The notes: generated from the sequence alone by a model not told the origin. 64,000 bases of DNA from Solen grandis (GCA_021229015.1 CM037792.1:46034361-46098360), one strand, 5' to 3'; shown: positions 1 through 11,834, counted from the stretch's first letter. Numbers and translations: made by a program.

Positions 1-344
1 CAATCTTATATTTGTGAGTATTTAACACATTCATTTATAACATTCGAATATTTCATGTAACTTATCACCTCATCATTCCTACATGCATCATTTATTCGCT
101 AGGCCGTATATATTTTAAATCAACAATCATTACATTAATATTCGAAAACACTCTCATGCTTATGACCAGTGCTTGACTGACAAGTAACCATTTTATAAGC
201 TCAAATTAAAAAAATTCTCTAATCTAACAATAACCTTTTGTTCTGTTCTGTAAGCTCAGGTACGACGCCTTATCAGTTTTTATAAACGCATGTACATATA
301 TTGATATTAATTAGAAGCATGATAAACTATCTGTTTACGGACGA

Positions 345-515
345 CCAAGGGGGGTCCAGTGGTAACGTTTCCGATTACGGATCCGAAGGTTGTGGGTTCG
401 GACCCGTTGGAGGCAAGAACTCTTCACGACTGTTCCAGGCGCAAAGTCCTTGTCCAACCGAGGAACCATCGAGAGGGATTAGTGTTAGTGTAAGAACTTG
501 TTTCCCAATCGACGT
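345..515 (+). mobile_element. tRNA-derived SINE-like copy
   Basis: A tRNA-like head has an A-box-like segment (gtccagtggtaac) near 355 and a B-box-like ggttcggac at 394-402. It is followed by an unrelated body and the tail ttgtttcccaatcgac near 499-513. A second copy with the same 'ggatccgaaggttg' head and 'ttgtttcccaat' tail occurs at 59740-59915, so this is a dispersed family rather than a tRNA gene. The acceptor arms do not pair. The exact ends are not defined. Confidence 0.55.
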
Positions 516-747
516 AAACTAAATGAGTTTAAACTAAACTCAAAGTGATTAATTTCCTTGCTGAAACGGAATACATGAAAGAATATAGTATACTCTCAAG
601 ACAACAAGATCACAACAAGAAAAACAAATTGTCACAAGTCAACAGGTACACATTTAATCAAGAGGTCTGATCGAAAAAAAAGCCCGAATATAGAAAAATG
701 GGAGAATAATAAAGAATTTAGTTTAAACTTTATTTATTTTACATTGA

Positions 748-960
748 TTGCGAAACAAGTCCTTACAACTTAAATAAATCATTCTCAATGGCTCGGTTGA
801 CGGAGTATGTGGTCATAATTGTGGAAGGAAACCGATGAACCCGGAGACCCCCCTGTCTGAACGGGCGACCACCGTACCTTCTCATGTACATTGCCCGGGT
901 TCGCATTGGTGAGAAGCGAAGTGCATTACCATGGCACCAATAAAAAAAGTTGAATAACGC
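748..960 (-). mobile_element. Possible SINE fragment
   Basis: Read on the minus strand, this segment ends in a motif close to the tail of the 345-515 element (ttgtttcgcaatc instead of ttgtttcccaatc). The body contains a degenerate 'gggtctccgggttcatcgg' stretch. Only the tail similarity is convincing. A 69-codon open frame here looks like chance. Confidence 0.3.
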
Positions 961-984
961 AAAATAAGGCAAAAATAAAGTTCA

Positions 985-1230
985 GTATTTCAGTCATTTG
1001 GATACGATGTCTACTTGAGACATATATAGTGATGCCACACTGCAGTATCACGCCGTAGACATGTGTCACGCCCTATTACATTATCCAGATACCAGGTCAA
1101 CCAGTCCTGCAACTACCATAATATGCTGAGTGCCATTTTTACGACTTTTGTATGTCGCGGCCGCGGATCGAACCAAAGACCTCCAGCACCTGAGGCGGAT
1201 GCTCTAATCACTCAGCCCCGGGGACGGTCA
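985..1230 (-). mobile_element. tRNA-derived SINE (Leu-like head)
   Basis: On the minus strand the head at about 1225-1145 reads as a tRNA: an A box in 'ggctgagtgattagagc' and a perfect B box ggttcgatcc (1174-1165). A CAG triplet lies where a leucine anticodon would be. The body continues with 'gactggttgacctggtatc'. The 3' acceptor stem is absent and non-tRNA sequence follows, so this is a SINE and not a functional tRNA. Confidence 0.65.
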
Positions 1231-1569
1231 AAATAAAATTAATAATGTCAAATCACTCTAATATGTAAAATGGTAGCGTTTAGTTGAGAATTTGAAAAAA
1301 TAAATACAGTCCAAATTTACCTATCCGACATTTATGATATAACTCAATGCTCATTGCGAAACCCACATAATTTTTGCTTTCATCGTTTTGTAAAGCTTTC
1401 TTTGAAAGCGCATGAATATCTTGCATGAGGTAGATTTATTTCAAATACGATTGACATAAAGAGCAAACGGCCACACACACACACAAACACACACACATCC
1501 CCTGAGTTATCTCTCTATTGAACAACAATACATTGTTGTTTACTTAACATAATAATTCCACCACAACAT

Positions 1570-1795
1570 TCATTCCATTCCATTCCATTCCATTCCATTC
1601 CATTCCATTCCATTCCATTCCATTCCATTCAGTTCACTTCAATTCATTTCAATTCAATTCATTTCCATTCATTTCATTTTCATTCATTTCATTTCCAATT
1701 CATTTCCATTCATTTCATTTCCATTCCATTCATTTCATTTCCATTTCATTTCACTTCATTCATTCATTCATTCATTCATTCATTCTTGTAATATG
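1570..1795 (+). repeat. (ATTCC)n pentanucleotide block grading into ATTTC/ATTC
   Basis: About 60 bp of pure cattc units is followed by degenerate cattt/caatt variants and a run of (ATTC)n to about 1785. It is a simple-sequence microsatellite. A short (CA)n tract lies just upstream at 1472-1497. Confidence 0.9.
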
Positions 1796-2105
1796 TCACT
1801 AGAGGTCACCGATAAAGTGTCAAATTTGACAAGAAATACAAGTTAAGTACGCGTATAACTTTGCTCATAATTGTTGCCATATTCGTAAACGTATTATGCA
1901 AATTCAGCTAATTATTAAAATTTTGTTTATTTGTTCATCTGTTCCTCGCTAAAAAAAAACACACAAAAAAAAACCATAGCTTGTCAATCGTAAATCTAAA
2001 AGAAGCTTCTCCTACTGCCTAAAATATGTAAAATCTACCTATAACATATCAATATAACGTCCTATATAATTAATATCAAACCTTATCCTTAATTTCAAAT
2101 GTGTA

Positions 2106-2221
2106 TTTTAAGTTTATAGCAATTCTCGATTTTATTGCAATTCTCGTACCTCTAGGCAACCAGAATTGCAATAAAGTTATTGAAATATTTTTGCAAAACT
2201 CGGACTCCTAGCTTTGATTAA
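2106..2221 (+). repeat. Detached copy of the 216-bp satellite
   Basis: Contains the satellite core (ttattgcaattctcg ... cagaattgcaataaa ... gcaaaactcgg ... gctttgattaa) found in the array at 4150-5625. It stops at 'gattaa' near 2221, and the array resumes near 4148, so 2222-4148 is inserted DNA. Confidence 0.75.
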
Positions 2222-2242
2222 ACAAGACCCACTTTTGACCCC

Positions 2243-2350
2243 ACATGACCCACTTTTGAACTTGTCCAAGATTTTATGGAAACAAACATTCTGACCAAGT
2301 TTCATGAAGATTGGGCCAAGCATGTGGTCTCTAGAGTGTTTTTATAAGAT
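2243..2350 (+). repeat. Interspersed ~100-bp repeat, copy 1
   Basis: Has a 'gaacttgtccaagattttat' ... 'accaagtttcatgaagatt' ... 'ctctagagtgtt' pattern. The same pattern occurs at 3965-4052 in direct orientation inside the neighbouring TIR element. No coding potential is evident. Confidence 0.6.
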
Positions 2351-2369
2351 TTGACCTCGTGACCTTTTT

Positions 2370-4148
2370 AGCTCACCTGAGCACAACGTGCTCATGGTGA
2401 GCTATTGTGATCGCCTTTTGTCCGTCGTCCGTCGTCCGTCGTCCGTCGTCCGTGCGTGCGTGCGTGCGTGCGTGCGTCCGTCCGTCGTCAACAATTTGCT
2501 TTAAACAACATCTCCTCATGAACCGCTGAAGGGATTTTGACCAAACTTCACAGGAATCATCCTTATGATGCCCTCTATCAAAGTTGTACAAATTATTCAG
2601 ATTGGTTAAAAAAGTAGGTCACAGGAGCTAAAAATAGATTTTAAAAATGCAAACTTTGAAAATCTTCTTCTGCAAAACTGCAAGGCCTAGAGCTTAGATA
2701 TTTGGTATGTAGCATCATCTTATGGGCCATTACCAAGATTGTACAAATCATAGCCCTACGGTGATAAATGACCCCGCACCAGGGGTCACTTGTTTTACAT
2801 AGAGTTATATAGGAAAATCTTTAAAAATCTTCTTCTATGAATCCATTAGGCCTAGAGCTTAGATATTTGGTATGTAGCATCATCTAATGGTTCATTACCA
2901 AGATTGTTCAAATCATAGCCCTACGGTGATAAATGACCCGCACCAGGGGTCATTTGTTTTACATAGAGTTATATAGGAAAATGTTTAAAATCTTCTTCTA
3001 TGAATCCATAAGGCCTAGAGATTAGATATTTGGTATGTAGCATCATCTTATGGTTCATTACCAAGATTGTTCAAATCATAGCCAAACGGTGATAAGATAA
3101 ATGTACCCGCACCATGGGTCACTTGTTTTACATAGAGTTATATAGGAAAAACTTTAAAAATCTTCTTCTATGAATCCATTAGGCCTAGAGCTTAGATATT
3201 TGGTATGTAGCATCATCTTATGGTTCATTACCAAGATTGTTCAAATCATGACCCTATGGTGATAAATGACCCCGCACCATGGGTCACTTGTTTTACATAG
3301 AGTTATATAGAAAAAACTTTAAAAATCTTCTTCTATGAATCCATTAGGCCTAGAGCTTAGATATTTGGTATGTAGCATCATCTTATGGGCCATTACCAAG
3401 ATTGTACAAATCATAGCCCTACGATGATAAATGACCCCGCACCAGGGGTCACTTGTTTTACATAGAGTTATATAGGAAAATCTTTAAAAATCTTCTTCTA
3501 TGAATCCATTAGGCCTAGAGCTTAGATATTTGGTATGTAGCATCATCTTATGGGCCATTACCAAGATTGTACAAATCATAGCCCTGTGATGATAAATGAC
3601 CCCGCACCAGGGGTCACTTGTTTTACATAGAGTTATATAGGAAAATCTTTAAAAATCTTCTTCTATGAATCCATTAGGCCTAGAGCTTAGATATTTGGTA
3701 TGTAGCATCATCTAATGGTTCATTATCAAGATTTTCAAAATGGTGGCCCTTTGGCCCCGCACTAAGTCTTCTCCTCTGAAACCATAAGGCCCAGTGCTTA
3801 TATATTTGGTGTGTAGTATTGTCAGGGCTAAAATGTTTAAGATTGAGTTATATCAGAATTCTTGTCTGTTTAAAAACCTTGTAATCAGTTGTAGCAATGG
3901 TACTCAGGTGAGCGATCCAGGGCCATCATGGCCCTCTTGTTTTTTTTGTTCCCACATAACACAATTTCGAACTTGTCCAAGACTTTATGAAGAGAAACAT
4001 TCTGACCAAGTTTCATGAAGATTGGCCTAAAATATGGCCTCTAGAGTGTTAACAAGCCAAATTGTTGACGACGCAAGTCGCACGACAGACGCCGGACGAA
4101 GGGCGATCACAAAAGCTCACATTGAGCACGTTGTGCTCAGGTGAGCTA
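2370..4148. mobile_element. Non-autonomous TIR element with internal minisatellite
   Basis: The ends are inverted repeats of about 45 bp. The left end starts gctcacctgagcacaacgtg (2371). The right end finishes cacgttgtgctcaggtgagc (to 4146). A second block, 'gtgatcgcc' on the left and 'ggcgatcac' on the right, is also paired. TA flanks both ends, compatible with a TA target site, but superfamily is unproven. There is no transposase. The interior has a (CCGTCGT)n/(GTGC)n tract (2415-2480), a seven-copy 165-bp minisatellite (2640-3740) and a second copy of the ~100-bp repeat (3965-4052). Confidence 0.75.
2640..3740 (+). repeat. 165-bp minisatellite, about 7 copies
   Basis: The phrase 'gcctagagcttagatatttg' recurs near 2685, 2849, 3012, 3182, 3347, 3512 and 3677, giving a period of about 165 bp. 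Each unit also carries 'caccaggggtcacttg' and 'ttttacatagagttatatag'. A shortened, decayed eighth unit lies at 3760-3840. The array is wholly inside the 2370-4148 TIR element. Confidence 0.9.
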
Positions 4149-4149
4149 A

Positions 4150-5625
4150 AATTGTATCCAATAATCCCTGACCATCAAAAATGCCACATTGTCAAATTCT
4201 AAACATCTTAAAAAATGTTGTTAAATTTTATTCTTCAGTTTAAATGTGTATTTAAAGTTTATTGCAATTCTCGATTTTATTGCAATTCTCGTACCCTGTG
4301 CAACCAGAATTGCAATAAAATTATTGCAATATTATTGCAAAACTCGGACTCCAAGCTTTGATTAAAAAATGTATCCCATGATCACTGACCAATACAAATG
4401 CCACGTTATCCATTTCTAAACATCTCATAACATATTGTTAAACTTTATTCTTAAGTTTAAATATGTATTTTAAGTTTATTGCAATGCTCAATTTTATTGC
4501 AATTCTCGTACCCCTGTGCAACCAGAATTGCAATAAAATTATTGCAATTTTATTGCAAAACTCGGACCCCCATCTTTGATTAAAAAATTTATCCCATGAT
4601 CACTGACCACCAAAAATGCCACGTTATCCATTTCTAAACATCTTATAACATGTTGTTAAACCTTATTCTTAAGTTTAAATGTGTATTTTAAGTTTATTGC
4701 AATTCTCGATTTTATTGCAATTCTCGTACCTCTGTGCAACCAGAATTGCTATAAAATTATTGCAATTTTATTGCAAAACACGGACCCCTAGCCTTGATTA
4801 AAAAATGTATCCCATGATCACTGACCAATAGAAATGCCACATTATCCATTTCTAAACATCTCATAACATATTGTTAAACTTTATTCTTAAGTTTAAATGT
4901 GTATTTAAAGTTTATTGATATTCTCAATTTTATTGCAATTCTCGTACCCCTGTGCAACCAGAATTGCAATAAAATTATTGCAATTTTATTGCAAAACTCG
5001 GACCCCAGCTTTGATTAAAAAATGTATCCCATGATCACTGACCAATACAAATGCCACGTTATCCATTTCTAAACATCTTATAACATGTTGTTAAACCTTA
5101 TTCTTAAGTTTAAATATGCATTTTAAGTTTATTGCAATTCTCGATTTTATTGCAATTCTCGTATCTCTAGGCAACCAGAATTGCAATAAAATTATTGCAA
5201 TTTTATTGCAAAACTCGGACTCCCAGCCTTGATTAAAAAATGTATCCCATGATCACTGACCAATAGAAATGCCACGTCATCCATTTCTAAACATCTCATA
5301 ATATATTGTTAAACTTTATTCTTAAATTTAAATGTGTATTTTAAGTTTATTGCAATTCTTAATTTTATTGCAATTCTCGTACCCTGTGCAACCAGAATTG
5401 AAATAAAATTATTGCAATTTTATTGCAAAACTAGGACCCCCACCTTTGATTAAAAAATGTATCCCATGATCACTGACCAATACAACTGCCACATTATCCA
5501 TTTCTAAACATCTTATAACATGTTGTTAAACTTTATTCTTAAGTTTAAATATGCATTTTAAGTTTATTGCAATTCTCGATTTTATAGCAATTATCGTACC
5601 CGGCGTTATTGCAATTCTGGTTGTA
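4150..5625 (+). repeat. 216-bp tandem satellite, about 7 copies
   Basis: Units recur about every 210-220 bp (landmarks near 4266, 4481, 4701, 4921, 5131, 5351 and 5563). Each contains an inverted repeat, ttattgcaattct ... agaattgcaataa, that could fold into a hairpin with a loop of about 17 nt. A second copy of the stem (ttattgcaattttattgcaa) follows. There is no open frame. A detached copy lies at 2106-2221. Confidence 0.9.
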
Positions 5626-5835
5626 ACAGAGCCTCGTCCCTGCCTGAAATTCCTGACCGTCGGGTAAGATATCCATATCCTACATGAATACTCATGGTGG
5701 ATTCTTATACTCTTTCATTATCAATAATAAAAATATATGTAAGATCTGTAGTTTTTAAAAAAGTTTATGGAAAAAACCGACGTTCCATAAATTCACCGAC
5801 GCGGGTTGTATATAAACTGATTTACCCTATATTGG

Positions 5836-5925
5836 GCCGCCGTGGCCGAGCGGTTACAGTCGTGGACTACAAATCTCTCAGCCCCTCACCGCTGTGGGTT
5901 CGAATCCCGGTAGGAGTGTCACAAA
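5836..5925 (+). mobile_element. tRNA-derived SINE head (Leu/Ser-like)
   Basis: The sequence 'gccgccgtggccgagcgg' gives a good A box (tggccgagcgg). An extended variable-arm-like segment is followed by the B box ggttcgaatcc near 5899-5909. The 5' gccgccg and 3' aggagtg ends do not form an acceptor stem, and non-tRNA sequence continues. A SINE is more likely than a tRNA gene. The 3' limit of the element was not found. Confidence 0.6.
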
Positions 5926-6940
5926 ATAATTTGACGTGGCCTGAAAATAAGCGTAGATTTAGAGTACGTTGTATTTGTCACATAGGCCAGAGTGGAACTG
6001 TATTAACCGATTTTGGTTATATAAGGTTTATCACAGGTTTCTTTTATTACCTTTTGTTCAGAATGAGATATGATTAGGATTTGAAATGGTTATATCTACT
6101 GTTTTGCTAAGTTTTAAGTGTAATAAGAGAGATGTTTAAGGCTTAAAAGTTTAAACCTATAGTTTCTTTACATAAGCCCTTTTTGTTGTCGGTGTTTCTC
6201 GGGATGCACGGGATTCAGCGATTTACATTTTATTGCACGATTTACGTGAACTTTGTTTTTTAAGAGTAAATCGTGGGGTTTTAGTACATTTTGTATATAA
6301 GTTTGTTTGTATGGAGCCTCGGTGTCAGATATCGATGGGAGCTACGGAAGATGCCTAGTCCAGTCTAGAGTATTCTGACCAAAGTACATTACGGAGCTTG
6401 TGTGAGTAAAATTTTATCTTGTATTTCAATTTTTGCAGGTAGATATGAAACTTAGATTTTATTTTAAACAATTTTGTGGATTGTTGTATTGTTTCTTCTC
6501 AGGGAAACAAGTGTACAATCGTGATTAATTTTCGGTAGTTTCGAAGTTTTTTCTATAGGCCAAGGAATCTAAGTACATAGCTCTGCATTATTATGTATAT
6601 TTGATGTAATTTTGAGAATAATTATGTTAGTTTATAGGTATGTCCTTGATTTTTGATATTACCTGAATATACATGGAAGCATTTGTCCAACAGTATTTGT
6701 TTTGTAATTAAGAAATGTGGAGTTGTATGGAATATCTGTCTGGTATATAATTGCTAACGAGGACAGTTCTCTGCGTTAATGCACTTATGTAAAACCATAA
6801 TATTGTTGTATGGTATAAAATGCACGTATGTAATACCAGAGATTTGTTATTTGGTATGAAAGTAGTATTATGAAGTAATACACTGTCTGCACTTATATTT
6901 TGTGTTATAAGTAAATTAGAGCTATTTATTGTTTGTAGCC

Positions 6941-7205
6941 GTATTTAGTTGGGGCATGGTGCCTATGTAAGCTGGATGGTTACAGTCGATACGGGACCCC
7001 ATTGGTAGACTACGTCACAAGGACGGGAGAATCTACGTATGCGTCATATGGACGACAGGGTGTCTACGGTGGACTAAGTCGTATTTAGTTATGTAATCTG
7101 GGTGGTCACAGTCGATACGGGACCCCATCGGTAGACTACGTCGCAAGGACGGGAGAATCTACGTATGCGTCATATAGACGACAGGGCGTCTACGGTGGAC
7201 TAAGT
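6941..7205 (+). repeat. Tandem duplication of a ~130-bp segment
   Basis: Copy 1 (6941-7080) and copy 2 (7081-about 7205) both start gtatttagtt and share 'cagtcgatacgggacccca' and 'gggagaatctacgtatgcg', with scattered substitutions. Both end 'gtctacggtggactaag'. Neither copy has an open reading frame. 5926-6940 and 7206-7440 show nothing recognisable. Confidence 0.9.
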
Positions 7206-7457
7206 AGATCACAGTTAGTATAATCTGGGCCTCCGCTTGCTTTTTTCGATCAAAATTTCTTATTTTTTGCATGATATAAGAGGCACAGACTGTGCCCTCG
7301 CTTGAAAAGGTTCGGCTGGTTTACTCGTGAGAATAATCGATACGCGGTCTGCTATGATGTAAGCGGCCGTGGACTGGTACCCTCTTCAAGCTATTCCCCA
7401 AGGCGTTAGTGGTGGTGAAAGGCGACAACCAGTCAAAACATTGTTTATCGTGGATTC

Positions 7458-9076
7458 AATACAATATCTTTATTCAGCATTAAACATACAGCATGTTTAT
7501 AGCCAGTAAAGTCATATATAAACATTAATAAAATTTATTTTACATAACCATTTAAGAGGGTTTTTTTGTACATTTAAAGAATTCAGAAAAATATATATCA
7601 ATAATTATTTTCTACTATTATTATTCATTATTTCTTAAACATATTTTGCCACTTGATTAATAATAGTTGAAGATTTTGAAGACATAATACTGATAAATTT
7701 ATGTATATTTGGAAAACTCCGGTAATAACTACTTAAATATCTGTTTCTCAGTTCTCTATATTTTGGGCAGATTAGTAAAAAGTGATACTCATTTTCTATC
7801 ATTCTCATATTACATTTTGAACATATTCTATTTTCATGTAAGATATTTGCATGCCGACCCGTCTCCACAGCTAGATCATGTGACGAGAGTCTTAATTTTG
7901 TAAATGCTCTTCTATACTTTTTAACATTGATACGGTCTAAATATGATTCTACTTCAAAGTTGTTTTTGTATAAACTATATGACACTAATCTATTGGAATT
8001 ATTTATTGATGCATACCAAGATTGCTTATAAATATCTAGTATACGTTGTTTGATTTCTAATAAGTTAGGTATATGCGTAAACTGGTTAATCCAAATATTT
8101 TGTAACCCTATAGTATTAAGTAACTCTTTAACATTGAATGCCCAGTTTTGTCCATCATAAGAGTTTTGAATTTCAGTATCTGTCATCAGCATATTATAAA
8201 TATTTGTTATTAATGGATTATTTGATTTTAATAGCTTTATCCAATATGATATTATGATGAATTGTCGCGTAATCTTTAAAGGATAACGTCCCAGTTCCCC
8301 ATAGAGACCATCTAAATTTGTAGATTTCCTAACGTTTAATATTTTTCTTAAAAATTTACAGTGAATTTTTTCTATGTCATTGGAATTGTGGAATCCCCAA
8401 ACCTGTGCGCTATAATTTAAAACAGAACCAACTAAACTATCAAATAATTTACATTTTTCAGAGACATTTAATTCAAGTTGATTAAAAATTGTAAATAAAT
8501 TATGAAGTGCATAATTTGAATGAGAAGCTATACGCTTTTGTGTTCTATACCACGAACCATTTTTGAAAAAATGTATGCCTAGGTATTTAAATGATTCAAC
8601 TATTTCTAATGTTTGATCATATAATTTAAAATTAAAATGAGAGTTACGGCCCTTTTCAAATATCATGATTTTAGTTTTATTTATATTTATCTTTAAACCC
8701 CATGAATCACAATATAGTTTTAAATCATTAAGCATTGACTGTAAGGCAGCTGGTGTTTCCGCAAATAAACAGGCGTCATCTGCGAACATAAGTATGAATA
8801 TCTTAATATCGTCAATCTGAAACACGCCATCAATATCCGAATGTATATGATCAATTATGTCATTAACAAAGAATAAAAACAATAAACTAGATCACCTTGT
8901 TTGACACCGATATCGGAATCAAAGAAATCTGACATTTGTCCATTGTGTCGTACACACGACCTAACGAGCTTTTACCATCTGTGTGCTAACACCTTGAGTA
9001 ATCCTTGGCAAATTCTATCAATCCTGTCAAAACATTTTTCGTAATCAATGAATGCTGAATAAAGATATTGTATTGT
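7458..9076 (-). mobile_element. 5'-truncated LINE with 18-bp TSD and inverted ends
   Basis: The insert is flanked by perfect 18-bp direct repeats attgtttatcgtggattc (7440-7457 and 9077-9094), a typical target-primed reverse-transcription duplication. It encodes the reverse transcriptase from motif A (AFIDYEKCFDR, near 9030) to the C-terminus, with frameshifts and a deletion between about 8880 and 9000. Unusually, its two termini (7458-7481 and 9051-9074) are perfect 24-bp inverted repeats of each other. See the findings. Confidence 0.85.
7635..8882 (-). pseudogene. LINE ORF2 C-terminal part: reverse transcriptase
   Basis: A 415-codon open frame carries the RT active-site motif FADDACLFAE (residues about 33-42), then KININKTKIMIFEKGR and the thumb-like YLGIHFFKNGSW. 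It ends in a zinc-knuckle-like ICSKCNMR...EYHFLLICPKY near the C-terminus, as in I/Nimb-like LINE ORF2 proteins (clade is inference). Upstream, GVKQGD (RT motif region B) and AFIDYEKCFD (motif A) lie in other frames, so the ORF is frameshifted and lacks the endonuclease and N-terminal RT. It is a dead fragment belonging to the 7458-9076 element and is not a host gene. Confidence 0.9.
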
Positions 9077-9380
9077 ATTGTTTATCGTGGATTCGAGTGA
9101 CACTTTGAGACGCTTTAATTGCACTGTGTTTTTAGGTAAGTATGTGTGACGACGAATTAAACACAAAAGACCTTGTATATTTAAAGTATGCCGAAGGAAC
9201 AGGCAATTACAATCATTACAGATTCACGCCGTACTTTTAAAGACAAAATACCGGCATGATTGTTGCACTCGCTACCGGTTCTCTTCATTTTGATTACGAC
9301 TAATTACTGTTTGCAAAACTATATTATAATGATCTTTTCATTAAAATCAAATCAGCATTAACAACAAATAACACGAGTTT

Positions 9381-9614
9381 TTGACTATGACTCCTTCTAA
9401 AATTTCAAAATTACAAAATTCTCCTGTTAGAAAATTTAAGGAATCTTGGAAAGTTGGTCACTCATGGTTGCGCTATGAACCAGAAACCAAAGAAATGTTC
9501 TGTGACATATGCATTAAAGCACAAAATTCTAATTCATTTGTAATAGGGTGTAATATTATGAAAAAAGAGGCAGTCACTAAACATGCAAAAATCAAAGTAA
9601 ATGAATTTTCTTAA
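9381..9614 (+). pseudogene. Transposase-derived TTF/BED-like zinc-finger fragment
   Basis: A 77-codon frame contains FKESW, HSWLRYE, MFCDICIKA, FVIGC and KKEAVTKHAK. This pattern matches the N-terminal zinc-finger region of hAT-derived ZNF862-like proteins (W..L.Y....MFC..C...F..GC...K.E...KH). The second metal-binding part is lost: after KHAK the frame reads only a few residues before a stop, and no transposase core follows. Downstream (9759-9830) a coiled, Glu/Lys-rich segment is present as an imperfect 30-bp duplication. Most likely a decayed transposon or gene fragment. The family assignment is from pattern memory. Confidence 0.45.
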
Positions 9615-10554
9615 AAATTTATTTATTTTGATTATTTTAAACAAATAATATACTTAAATATTTTTGAATATGAACAGGCTTTTAAATATAAATATATTTT
9701 AATTACATTTACTTGAAAAGACTCGTAGAATCTTTCATCATTGATCTTGATTTTGAGAATGAAAAAATGCTGGCTGAGAAAATGGAACACTGAGACTGAA
9801 AAAATGCTGGCTGAGAAAATGGAACAAAGTGAATGTAAGGAGATATGTGATTCCATGATGATTTTATCTATGACAATCCGTTTCACTATGTGCTTAAGTT
9901 AACCTGTTTTATCTGTTATATTGTTGTATGACATGTGCTTTGATTAATTTAAATAATAAAATTAAAATTTGCATGGTTGTTTGTTACTTCTTTTTTTAAT
10001 CCCAGGATTTATATGGTAAGATAAAGGTAAAGAGTTAAATCAAATACTGACACTAAAATTGTAAACCTAATAATTAATGTAACATTCATTCATTCATCTA
10101 GTTATTGAAACTTTGGCTCAGGCTCTGGCTCTAAAATGGCTCTAAAGTGGCTCCAACTTTTTAGATTTGGCGAATTTGTTGGCGACAAGTCTAAAAAATA
10201 CAGAGGAGGCCCTGAGTTACTGATAGGAAAAGCGACGACAGGAAGTCGGTCCAGTGTTCATCAATAAGAGCACGTGATATAGTTTATGAGTACTGTGCAT
10301 TTAGGAAGCATTTTTTGGGTGTGGCACATTGAAGTGCGTTCATATCAGTTAGCCATTGTGTAGAGCAATATGCGGGCTTAGAGTGAAAACAGAACATTCA
10401 GTGCAGCTATTATTGTACCAACAGATAAAGGGACAGTTAGCCGGCAGTTTTTTTTTCATATTCTTTAATTCTTTTCTAATATCCTAATTGTATATATTTT
10501 TATATTAAATATAATTTTAAAGAAAAGTTGTTTGGTATTTATTCTACCTTAGAA

Positions 10555-10760
10555 AGTTGTCCGCCCTTGGTCATTTTGTTACAAGGAGCTTCGGATTTTT
10601 CATGTGAGGAAGCCTTCCAGCTAGCTTGCGGTAGGTCAGTGGTTCTACCCGGGTACCTCTGTGTACTCGTTGTCTTCCTCCACCTGTAATTAGCTGGATT
10701 ATATGATTGAAATACTATTGCAGTGACGGTAAACCCCAATACAATACAATATACCCTATA
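10555..10760 (+). mobile_element. SINE copy with (AATAC)n tail
   Basis: The stretch 'gtgaggaagccttccagct' ... 'ggtcagtggttctacccg' ... 'cttcctccacctgtaa' resembles a SINE body that I recall as very common in bivalve genomes. It ends 'gcagtgacggtaaacccc' followed by aatacaatacaata. A divergent relative lies on the minus strand at 53290-53525. Open frames crossing it are chance. Confidence 0.65.
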
Positions 10761-11833
10761 TTAAGCAAAAGCACGGGATATAATCGTCGATGGCGAGGGT
10801 TAGTGAATATTACAGAGTTACCTTGCTTGGGAGGATCATGAAATGTTTTCTGAAGAAAATTGCAACTTTCCTGAATCTTAACCAGTTTCATCGGTAAGAC
10901 TGATCTCCCTTGAAAACACATTATCGATTACCTTGATAACGTTAATTGATTCGCTGGTTTACTATAAATTTCTATAGCAGACATTTGTTTTTCATTTTAA
11001 AACAATACTACTTCATTAAATGACGAAATTTTAGAACCTCGTGAAGTAAACCTCATTTTCTACACATTATTTCGATATAATTTTTATTAATGTGATACGC
11101 GAACGTTTTTGCTTCCATTTCGTTTGAAGTTGATGACTATTATTCCTATATATTTTTATACTGACAATGTCAAAATATGCATGAAGCGGTTTTTGGCAGA
11201 CAAAACATGACTTCAAATATCAATTGATATTACCTAATCAAAACCCCAATCAGAACATGGCGAATTACAATTTAGTATCGTAATTAATGTACATAATCTG
11301 ACTAAACCAATGTCAATTACTAGGAATTTAAATATGCTTACGTTTCAGTTACCTAACAGAATTGCTAATCCGCTGAATACTTATAAAAATATAATGCGGA
11401 CAATATAACATTTTCAGAATTGTCACGTAAGATCATACATTCTTTATGTACAGCAGATTTTGTTCTAAGATTATGAAACATAAGCAACACTACACTGTAT
11501 TTAGACTAATGAAATATATTTAGCGAAAACACGGAAATCCCCCTCAACACTTTGGTTTACTACAACCCTCGTTATTCTTACTGTGATATGGATCTATAAT
11601 TAGACAAGGAAAGTCCCTTCAAAGGGATGTTATCGTAGAGGGTAATAGAGTAGTACAAACATAGTTATATTGCTTTGGAAGGTCTGAAGAAAACAAATGA
11701 TTCAACTTTAGATATCAATTGATATAACCCCAATCAAAACATGAGGATTTACAATTTAGTATCGTTATTAAAGCACATAATCTCACAGGTACTTGAGGAC
11801 AGGATCCTGTTTGAGCTCCCCCACCCCCCTTTT

Positions 11834-11834
<1 letters not shown>

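Noticed and set aside
2640..5625. Possible CRISPR-like array
   Set aside because: Units are 165 and 216 bp, homogeneous throughout with no unique spacers, in a eukaryotic context. They are ordinary tandem satellites.
5836..5920. Possible functional tRNA-Leu/Ser gene
   Set aside because: A and B boxes are present but the acceptor ends do not pair, so a SINE head is more likely. The same applies at 1145-1228 and 27118-27190.
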